From positions 1 to 12,379 of the forward strand of contig JAEEQI010000063.1 of assembly GCA_016285215.1 (NCBI GenBank): 12,379 nucleotides of DNA, read 5' to 3'. The notes under the pieces are model-generated. The model had not been told where the DNA came from, did no database searches, and saw nothing but the letters and a program-made list of their open reading frames with translations. The DNA comes from Bacteroidales bacterium (GTDB taxonomy: Bacteria; Bacteroidota; Bacteroidia; Bacteroidales; UBA932). Shown here in pieces: positions 6,831-12,379 of the stretch (its first letter is position 1; each line of letters starts with the position of its first letter). The position numbers and the translations under genes were made by a program.

Positions 6831-7118
6831 ATGACAAATATCAGTTTCAACAATAGATGGGTACGGCTGGTGAAAGACCTGCTGTTTGCCGCTTTGTGCC
6901 TCTGGTTCCTTACCTTCCGGAGCTTTTTCGCCGTCATCATTGGCGTACTTGGACTCTGCTGGTATGGCCGTGACGCCTGGTTCCAGATCAAAGCCCTGTG
7001 GCAGGAAAAACACTTTGTACCCCAGGACAATCCCATCTCCCGTCCCACCACATCGGCCGATGACGGCAAGATTACCGTAACCCGGGACGCCAAAGAGGTA
7101 GATTACGAAAAGGAATAA
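6831..7118 (+). CDS. Small membrane protein of unknown function
   Basis: A 95-residue protein that I do not recognise. Residues about 16-29 and 31-46 are hydrophobic (LLFAALCLWFLTF, then FFAVIIGVLGLCWY), separated by a single Arg-Ser; this could be a tight membrane hairpin or one long segment. The first 15 residues are basic. The last 50 are hydrophilic, with an acidic end (DAKEVDYEKE) that is probably cytoplasmic. ATG 6831 is preferred over TTG 6822, because TTG 6822 lies within the promoter -7 box. It is the first gene of the unit with dnaG (three-base gap) and metG. No function can be assigned; the position suggests only shared expression. Confidence 0.75.
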   Translation: MTNISFNNRWVRLVKDLLFAALCLWFLTFRSFFAVIIGVLGLCWYGRDAWFQIKALWQEKHFVPQDNPISRPTTSADDGKITVTRDAKEVDYEKE

Positions 7119-7121
7119 AGA

Positions 7122-9092
7122 ATGATTCCTCAGGAGACAGTAGACCTTATCCTGGACACCGCCCGTGTAGAAGAGGTGGTGGGAGACTATGTGACGCTCA
7201 AGCGCCGCGGAGCCTCCCTGTGGGCCTGCTGTCCCTTCCACAACGAGAAAACCCCGTCCTTTGCCGTCACACCCTCCAAGGGCATCTACAAATGCTTCGG
7301 CTGCGGCAAGTCGGGCAGCGCTGTGGGCTTTGTGATGGAATACGAGCATATGACGTATCCCGAAGCCCTGCGTTACCTGGCCAAGAAATACAACATCGAG
7401 GTCAAGGAAGAGGAAGAAACGGCCGAACAGATAGCCGCCCGTCAGCGCAGCGAAAGCCTGATGGCGGCCTCGGAGTTTGCCTTTAACTTCTTCAAGGAGC
7501 AGCTGATGGGACCGGAAGGAAAGGCCATAGGCTACCAGTACTTCCGCACCCGCGGCCTGCTGCCGGAAACCATTGAGAAATACGGCCTGGGCTGGGCTCC
7601 CAAATCCAAGGAGGCCTTTACGCAGGCGGCCAAGGCAGCCGGTTACAAAGATGAGTATCTGCTGGAAACCGGCCTCTGCAGCCAGTGGGAAGACGGCTCC
7701 CTCCACGACCGATTCTACGACCGCGTCATCTTCCCCATCCACTCGGTGAGTGGGCGCGTGATTGCCTTTGGCGGCCGCACCCTCCTCAAGGAGAAGAGCG
7801 ACAAGATAGCCAAGTACGTCAACTCCAAGGAAAGCGAGATTTACGTCAAGTCCCGCTCCCTGTACGGCATCTGGTTTGCCAAGAGCGAGATAGCCAGGCA
7901 GGACCGCTGCTACCTGATGGAAGGCTACCTGGACGTATTGTCTATGCACCAGGCGGGCATCCTCAACTGCGTAGCCTCCAGCGGCACTTCCCTCACGGAG
8001 GAACAGATCCGCATTATCAAGAAGTTCACGGAGAACATCACCATCATGTACGATGGAGACTCCGCCGGTCTGCACGCCGCCATCCGTGCCATTGGAATGA
8101 TCCTCAAAGAGGGTATGAACCCCCGCGTGGTCTTCCTGCCGGATGGAGACGACCCTGATTCCTTCTCCCAGAAACATACCCTGGAAGAAATCCAGGACTA
8201 TATCCGGGACAACGAAAAGGACGGCATAGCCTTCAAGACCAACCTCCTGTTGGAGGAAGCCGGAGACGACCCTCTCAAGAAGGCCAACCTCATTAACGAG
8301 ATAGCCGATACGGTGGCCGATATACCCGACGCCATCAAGCGTCAGGTGTATGTGGACACGGTGGCCCGTCAGTTTGGAATAGAGTCCGACATTATCCAGC
8401 AGCGGGTTCGAAAGACCCGGGAGAAGCAGGCCCTGGACGAGCGTGTGGCCCGCGACCGCGAACAGCACAGACAGCAAAGAGCCGAAGTCGAGGAACCTGT
8501 TACCCAGGAAACCACAACCAGAAGACTTCTGGAAGAAGACCAGATTCTGGCACCGTCCGAGCGTGAGCTGCTGAGCTTCATCCTTCGCTATGGCCGCACT
8601 CCCCTGCAGTTTGAGACCGACTCCGAGTTCTTTGACCCGGAAGGGGCCCAGACAGTGGCCGATTTTATAGATTCGGCCCTCTCCTCAGACGACATCCACT
8701 TTGGCAACAAGGCCTATGAGGCCACGTACAATGCTTACTTCGGCCTGTATGACCAGGGCCTGGAGCAGGATGCCATTGTGCTGGCCCTCCTCAACGGGGA
8801 AGACCGCACCGTGGCCAACGTGACCGGAGACCTGGCCACGGAGAAATACGAACTCACCGTCCACAACTTTACGGACGCCCTTACCACCACGGATTCCTGG
8901 CTGGTGACCTACGTTCCCAAAGCTATCCTGGTATATCACGACAAAAGAATTCAGGCCCAACAGGCCGACATTTCCCGTAAACTGAAAGACGGGGTAAGCA
9001 CTGAGGAGGCCGTTCAGCTGATGACCCGCCTCACCCACCTGAATGAAATCAAAAAGACCATCAATATCAAACTTGGAAGACTGAAGAAATGA
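7122..9092 (+). CDS. dnaG: DNA primase DnaG
   Basis: The replicative primase, which makes RNA primers for Okazaki fragments with the DnaB helicase. Of 656 residues, the N-terminal zinc domain shows C37-x2-H40 and C58-x2-C61 ([11 protein letters not shown] ... KCFGCGKSG). The catalytic core has [12 protein letters not shown] and a conserved IAFGGR near 205-220, followed by the TOPRIM fold with E267 in LMEGYLDV, D311 and D313 in YDGDSAG, and acidic DGDDPD at 341-346. A charged linker with many E, R and Q lies around 425-475. The C-terminal region (about 475-656) is in the place of the DnaB-binding domain but is poorly conserved. Length is normal for Bacteroidota. ATG 7122 gives the usual N-terminus ([20 protein letters not shown]). 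The stop overlaps the metG start (ATGA), so the two proteins are probably made in a coupled way. Confidence 0.97.
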   Translation: MIPQETVDLILDTARVEEVVGDYVTLKRRGASLWACCPFHNEKTPSFAVTPSKGIYKCFGCGKSGSAVGFVMEYEHMTYPEALRYLAKKYNIEVKEEEETAEQIAARQRSESLMAASEFAFNFFKEQLMGPEGKAIGYQYFRTRGLLPETIEKYGLGWAPKSKEAFTQAAKAAGYKDEYLLETGLCSQWEDGSLHDRFYDRVIFPIHSVSGRVIAFGGRTLLKEKSDKIAKYVNSKESEIYVKSRSLYGIWFAKSEIARQDRCYLMEGYLDVLSMHQAGILNCVASSGTSLTEEQIRIIKKFTENITIMYDGDSAGLHAAIRAIGMILKEGMNPRVVFLPDGDDPDSFSQKHTLEEIQDYIRDNEKDGIAFKTNLLLEEAGDDPLKKANLINEIADTVADIPDAIKRQVYVDTVARQFGIESDIIQQRVRKTREKQALDERVARDREQHRQQRAEVEEPVTQETTTRRLLEEDQILAPSERELLSFILRYGRTPLQFETDSEFFDPEGAQTVADFIDSALSSDDIHFGNKAYEATYNAYFGLYDQGLEQDAIVLALLNGEDRTVANVTGDLATEKYELTVHNFTDALTTTDSWLVTYVPKAILVYHDKRIQAQQADISRKLKDGVSTEEAVQLMTRLTHLNEIKKTINIKLGRLKK

Positions 9093-11257
9093 GCTACAAG
9101 AGAACCCTCGTGACCTGCGCGCTTCCCTACGCCAACGGTCCCGTCCACATTGGCCATCTGGCCGGCGCCTATATTCCCGGAGACATTTACGTCCGTTACC
9201 TTCGTATGCGCGGAGAGGACGTGGTCTTTGTCTGCGGCTCCGACGAGCACGGCGTGCCCATCACCATCAAGGCCCGCGCCAATGGCGTTACCCCTCAGGA
9301 CATCGTGGACAAGTACCACAAGGTAATGAAAGACGCTTTTGCAGGTCTGGGAATCAACTTTGACATCTATTCCCGCACCTCTTCGGCCGTGCACGAGAAG
9401 AACGCCTCCGAGTTCTTCCGCAAGCTCTACGACCAGGATGATTTCATTACCCAGGAGAGCGAGCAGCTCTACGACGAAGAAGCCAAGATGTTCCTCACGG
9501 ACCGTCTCATTGAGGGTACCTGCCCCAAGTGCGGCAACCCCCACGCCTACGGAGACCAGTGCGAGAAGTGCGGCAGCACCCTGAGTCCCGAAGAGCTCAT
9601 TGACCCCCGTTCCAAGCTCAGCGGCAGCATTCCCGTCAAGAAAAAGACCAAGCACTGGTACCTGCCCCTGAACCAGTACGAGCCCTGGCTGCGTGACTGG
9701 ATCCTGGAGCAGCACAAGGAGTGGAAGACCAACGTGTACGGGCAGTGCAAGAGCTGGCTGGACGGCGGTCTGCAGCCCCGTGCCGTTACCCGTGACCTGG
9801 ATTGGGGTGTGCCCGTTCCGGTAGAAGGGGCCGAAGGAAAGGTCCTCTACGTATGGTTCGACGCCCCTATCGGCTACATCTCCAACACCCAGGAGCTGCT
9901 TCCCAACAGCTGGGAGAAATGGTGGAAAGACCCCGAGACCAAGCTGGTGCACTTCATTGGCAAGGACAATATCGTGTTCCACTGCATTGTGTTCCCGTCT
10001 ATGCTCAAGGCCTACGGAGACTACATCCTCCCGGACAACGTGCCCTCCAACGAGTTCCTCAACCTGGAAGGAGACAAAATCTCCACGTCCCGCAACTGGG
10101 CCGTATGGGTACACGAGTACGAGCAGGAATTCCCCGGCTGCGAGGATGTGCTGCGTTACGTGCTCACCGCCAACGCCCCTGAGACCAAGGATAACGACTT
10201 TACGTGGAAAGACTTCCAGAGCCGCAACAACAGCGAGCTCCTGGCCGTCTTTGGCAACTTTGTGAACCGCGCCGTGGTGCTTACTCACAAGTACTTTGGC
10301 GGTGCCGTTCCGGAGAACAAGAAGCCCGAAGCCATTGACAGGGAGACCCTGGAGGCCCTCAAGCCTTGCAAGGAAGCCCTGGAGAAATACATCGAGACCT
10401 ACCACTTCCGCGAAGCCCTCAAGGAAGCTATGAATATGGCCCGTATAGGCAACAAGTACATCTCCGATATGGAGCCCTGGAAGGTAGCCAAGGAAGATAT
10501 GGACCGCTGCGCCAGCATCCTCTACATCTGCCTTCAGATCTGCGCAGACCTCGCCATTGCCTTCGAGCCCTTCACTCCTTTCAGCGCCGAGAAACTGCGC
10601 ACCATCCTCCGCGTGGGCCTCAACGCCGGAACCGACCACCGCGCCGGAGAAGGCACTCCCACCGTGAACTTCTTCAAGCCCGAGGAAGGAAAGGCCGTGC
10701 ACACCCGCCCCGCCACGGAGGCCCTGGTACTGGACTGGAATATGCTGGGCAACGCCGAGCTCATTCCCGCCGGTCACCAGCTGGGAGAAGCCGTGCTGCT
10801 GTTCCGCAAGATTGAAGACGAGGAAGTGAACGCCCAGATTGCCAAGCTGGAAGCCATCAAGAAGGCCCGCGAAGAGGCCGAGGCCGCCAAGGCCGCAGAA
10901 GAAGCCGCCAAGAAGATTGAGCCCCAGAAGGCCGAAGTCACCTTTGACCAGTTTGGCGCCATGGATATCCGCACCGCCACGGTGCTGGCTGCCGAGCGTG
11001 TACCCAAGACGGACAAGCTCCTCAAGCTCACCATTGACACGGGCATTGACCAGCGCACCATTGTCTCCGGTATTGCCGAGTACTACAGCCCCGAAGACAT
11101 ACTGGGCAAACAGATCTGCATCCTGGCCAACCTGGCTCCCCGCACCATCCGCGGCATCGAGTCCAAGGGCATGATCCTGATGGCCAAGCAGGGAGATGGC
11201 AAGATGCGCTTCATCACGCCCCAAGAGGTCGTCACCAACGGCGCCCAGATAGGCTAG
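9089..11257 (+). CDS. metG: Methionyl-tRNA synthetase with C-terminal tRNA-binding domain
   Basis: Charges tRNA-Met with methionine. Of 722 residues, the class I catalytic core has the HIGH motif (H20-I-G-H23, after LPYANGPV) and the KMSKS equivalent KISTS at 330-334. The connective-peptide zinc knuckle has C145, C148, C158 and C161 (CPKCG ... CEKCG). An alpha-helical anticodon-binding domain follows (about 385-560). Then comes a charged, alanine-rich coiled linker (about 574-618) and a C-terminal domain (619-722) of the EMAPII/Arc1p type, which begins [15 protein letters not shown] and dimerises or binds tRNA. The C-domain is fused here, whereas in some bacteria it is absent. The ATG overlaps the dnaG stop, and no separate promoter is evident. 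The reading frame is intact across all motifs. Confidence 0.97.
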   Translation: MSYKRTLVTCALPYANGPVHIGHLAGAYIPGDIYVRYLRMRGEDVVFVCGSDEHGVPITIKARANGVTPQDIVDKYHKVMKDAFAGLGINFDIYSRTSSAVHEKNASEFFRKLYDQDDFITQESEQLYDEEAKMFLTDRLIEGTCPKCGNPHAYGDQCEKCGSTLSPEELIDPRSKLSGSIPVKKKTKHWYLPLNQYEPWLRDWILEQHKEWKTNVYGQCKSWLDGGLQPRAVTRDLDWGVPVPVEGAEGKVLYVWFDAPIGYISNTQELLPNSWEKWWKDPETKLVHFIGKDNIVFHCIVFPSMLKAYGDYILPDNVPSNEFLNLEGDKISTSRNWAVWVHEYEQEFPGCEDVLRYVLTANAPETKDNDFTWKDFQSRNNSELLAVFGNFVNRAVVLTHKYFGGAVPENKKPEAIDRETLEALKPCKEALEKYIETYHFREALKEAMNMARIGNKYISDMEPWKVAKEDMDRCASILYICLQICADLAIAFEPFTPFSAEKLRTILRVGLNAGTDHRAGEGTPTVNFFKPEEGKAVHTRPATEALVLDWNMLGNAELIPAGHQLGEAVLLFRKIEDEEVNAQIAKLEAIKKAREEAEAAKAAEEAAKKIEPQKAEVTFDQFGAMDIRTATVLAAERVPKTDKLLKLTIDTGIDQRTIVSGIAEYYSPEDILGKQICILANLAPRTIRGIESKGMILMAKQGDGKMRFITPQEVVTNGAQIG

Positions 11258-11322
11258 ACGTTCCCCCTCGTGCGCAACTTTTAAGGAATTGACAGTTCCG
11301 CGCCGGTAGTTTTATAAGAATT

Positions 11323-11374
11323 GTAACTGGTCCCAGTCCGATTTTATCGTACATTTGGACCAGTTACTTTTTTT
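11323..11374 (+). terminator. Intrinsic terminator after metG, with promoter in loop
   Basis: A perfect 11-bp inverted repeat (GTAACTGGTCC / GGACCAGTTAC) with a 23-base loop, followed at once by seven T. It lies 65 bases after the metG stop and fits an intrinsic terminator for the dnaG-metG unit, although the loop is long. The loop and right arm contain a -7 promoter box, described separately. Confidence 0.75.
11327..11357 (+). promoter_or_regulatory. Promoter for the beta-barrel gene, inside the hairpin
   Basis: TACATTTG at 11350-11357 matches the -7 consensus TAnnTTTG exactly. The element 19 bases upstream, CTGG (11327-11330), is a poor -33 box. Transcription would start near 11361-11364, inside the right arm of the hairpin, giving a leader of about 25 bases before the ATG at 11388. 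An mRNA from here lacks the left arm, so it would not form the terminator. Confidence 0.5.
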
Positions 11375-11387
11375 AAACACTACTGCC

Positions 11388-11975
11388 ATGAAAAGAATTC
11401 TAACCGCATTAACACTGGCATCGGCCCTGCTGCTGGCCGCTCCCAAGGCGCACGCCTTTGGAGAAAAGCCCGATCCCGCAGGTACCATCCGCGTGGGAGC
11501 CCATTTCACTTTCGGTCAAATCAATGCCGGAGGCTTCGGCGCGGCTGTCGGCGGCAATGTCTTCGGGGAGTACGTCATTACGGACAAACTCTGGATCGGC
11601 CATCTGGCAGGAGGTCTCACCGCCGGCTATTCCTATCACAAAAACACCATACGGTACACGGAGTTCTCTGATTTCGGAGACGGCTGGGACGACCAGGACA
11701 CCTTCAAAGAAAGCAGGATCTATTTTGCTCCCCGTGTCACGTACGGAATCAACATCCTTGAGAAACTGGAAGTCCATGTAGGCGTCATGGTGGGCGGCGG
11801 CCTGTTCATCAGCAAGAGCGAGTACGACTCGCACCCCAACAAGAGCGGCATGTTCTGCTTTGCCTTCATCAACGGCGTCCGCTACAGCTTCACCGACCAC
11901 CTGGCCGCCCAGTTCGAGTTCAACCCCGGCTTTAACGCTCCCCTGGCAAACCTGGGTATCGTCTTTAAGTTCTGA
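11388..11975 (+). CDS. Outer-membrane beta-barrel protein
   Basis: A 195-residue exported protein. The signal peptide (MKRILTALTLASALLLAA...) has a likely signal-peptidase I cut after AHA (residue 23). The mature part is rich in Gly and aromatic residues, with alternating patterns that read as membrane strands: IRVGAHFTFG, GAAVGGNVFGEYVI, WIGHLAGGLTAGYSY, RIYFAPRVTYGI, LEVHVGVMVGGGLFI, MFCFAFINGVRYSF, LAAQFEFNPGF and a final LGIVFKF. About eight strands, together with a terminal Phe, suggest a small OmpA/OmpW-like barrel. The specific function is unknown. ATG 11388 is chosen because an in-frame TTG at 11355 would add 11 residues before the signal peptide and lies in the terminator hairpin. 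The gene is alone, between its own promoter and the miaA 3' end. Confidence 0.85.
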   Translation: MKRILTALTLASALLLAAPKAHAFGEKPDPAGTIRVGAHFTFGQINAGGFGAAVGGNVFGEYVITDKLWIGHLAGGLTAGYSYHKNTIRYTEFSDFGDGWDDQDTFKESRIYFAPRVTYGINILEKLEVHVGVMVGGGLFISKSEYDSHPNKSGMFCFAFINGVRYSFTDHLAAQFEFNPGFNAPLANLGIVFKF

Positions 11976-11991
11976 TAAATATTGATACTGC

Positions 11992-12378
11992 TTAGAGGTC
12001 CGCTGGAGAAATCCAGCGGATTTCTTTATCCCTGCGCCACCAGGTTAGCTGGCGTTTGGCGTAGTGGCGGGTGTTGGCCTGGATGTGGGCGATGGTGGTG
12101 TCCAGGTCGTATTTGCCGTCGAAGTATTCGAACATTTCGCGGTAACCCACGGTCTGAAGGGCCGGGAGGTCGCGGTACGGGAGCATGTGGCGGGCTTCTT
12201 CTTCCAGACCCTGGTCCATCATTTTGAGCACGCGGGCATTGATGCGCTCGTAAAGCTCCTCACGGGGACGTTCCAGGCCGATTTTTACAATCTCGAAGTC
12301 CCGTTCCTTGAACTGGCGGGTCTTGAAGGAGGAGAAGGGCTTGCCGGTATACATACTCACTTCCAGGGCGCGGATCAC
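11992..12378 (-). CDS. miaA: tRNA dimethylallyltransferase MiaA, C-terminal part
   Basis: The enzyme adds a dimethylallyl group to A37 of tRNAs that read U-starting codons. Only about the last 129 codons are inside the window; the first codon at the edge is an internal GTG (Val), and the P-loop and much of the catalytic core lie beyond 12379. The visible part matches the family closely: VIRALEV with TGKP and SSFK, a region rich in charge (RPREELYERINARV), LQTVGYREMFEYFDGKY, and the closing NTRHYAKRQLTWWRRD. The stop is 16 bases from the stop of the convergent beta-barrel gene. Its last codons also form a terminator for the opposite strand. Confidence 0.95.
   Translation of the reverse strand: MIRALEVSMYTGKPFSSFKTRQFKERDFEIVKIGLERPREELYERINARVLKMMDQGLEEEARHMLPYRDLPALQTVGYREMFEYFDGKYDLDTTIAHIQANTRHYAKRQLTWWRRDKEIRWISPADL
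11999..12027 (+). terminator. Terminator for the beta-barrel gene within the miaA 3' end
   Basis: An 8-bp perfect stem, TCCGCTGG (11999-12006) / CCAGCGGA (12013-12020), with a six-base loop and a T-rich tail TTTCTTT. It is 23 bases after the beta-barrel stop and lies entirely within the last codons of miaA on the other strand. A second, overlapping stem GAAATCC/GGATTTC with loop AGC is possible (12008-12024). Confidence 0.7.
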
Positions 12379-12379
12379 G

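Noticed and set aside
6708..8477. Open frame of 589 codons on the minus strand opposite dnaG, crossing the terminator and the small gene
   Set aside because: It runs through a strong terminator and across three real genes, and has no motif; an antisense artefact.
9014..11224. Long open frame of 736 codons on the minus strand opposite metG
   Set aside because: It lies wholly over a gene with all MetRS motifs. Its translation is Gly/Leu/Val-rich and low in complexity, without family motifs, as expected for the antisense of a GC-rich gene.
11289..11318. TTGACA-N18-TATAAG, close to an E. coli sigma-70 promoter, before the beta-barrel gene
   Set aside because: The primary sigma factor of Bacteroidota does not use this pattern, and the transcript would run straight into the terminator at 11323. 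Probably chance.
11323..11367. Inverted repeat around a promoter box as an invertible (phase-variable) promoter
   Set aside because: The 23-base spacer is much shorter than known Bacteroides invertible promoters, no invertase gene is nearby, and the T-tract after the right arm is explained by a terminator.
1..12379. CRISPR arrays, tRNA or rRNA genes, insertion sequences, toxin-antitoxin or phage-defence genes
   Set aside because: I looked for regularly spaced repeats, cloverleaf-like elements, transposase motifs and defence-type domains and saw none. Nearly all sequence is accounted for by housekeeping genes.

Overview
The window looks like an ordinary stretch of chromosome from a member of the Bacteroidota, most likely Bacteroidales, with fairly high GC content. 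Three things point there. Several genes have Bacteroidota-type architecture: RecQ with a long C-terminal extension, a DUF3127-type OB protein with an SSB-like tail, and MetG with a fused C-terminal tRNA-binding domain. The recognisable promoters fit the Bacteroidota -7 consensus TAnnTTTG. Gene starts lack strong Shine-Dalgarno sequences. I see no phage, insertion sequence, CRISPR array, tRNA, rRNA or clear sign of horizontal transfer. No gene-free stretch exceeds 300 bases; the largest gaps are 5420-5583 and 11258-11387.

Layout. (1) 1-3224, plus strand: the 3' part of uridine kinase (udk), a TonB-C-domain inner-membrane protein, an exported protein of unknown function, and an M16 zinc peptidase. 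Each gene starts inside the stop of the previous one (ATGA overlaps). The peptidase reading frame is broken at the hinge between its two halves. (2) 3221-5419, minus strand: recQ, convergent with the peptidase; the two stop codons share one CTAG. (3) 5420-5583: divergent promoter region with a 12-bp palindrome. (4) 5584-6815, plus strand: a lipoprotein FKBP-type prolyl isomerase, a DUF3127 OB-fold protein ending in DDLPF, then a strong intrinsic terminator. (5) 6817-11257, plus strand: a promoter abutting that terminator, a small membrane protein, dnaG and metG. (6) 11323-11975: a terminator hairpin with a promoter -7 box in its loop, then a small outer-membrane beta-barrel protein. (7) 11992-12379, minus strand: the C-terminal part of miaA, whose last codons also form a plus-strand terminator.

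How the genes relate. Most are housekeeping: nucleotide salvage (udk), replication and repair (recQ, dnaG, the DUF3127 protein), translation (metG, miaA), envelope folding and transport (FKBP, TonB-like, beta-barrel). The SSB-like acidic tail of the DUF3127 protein is encoded between recQ and dnaG, both of whose products bind the SSB tail in E. coli. A functional link is possible but inferred. I did not find a clearly new multi-gene system. The best leads are the split M16 peptidase and the two places where a terminator and a promoter are packed into the same DNA.
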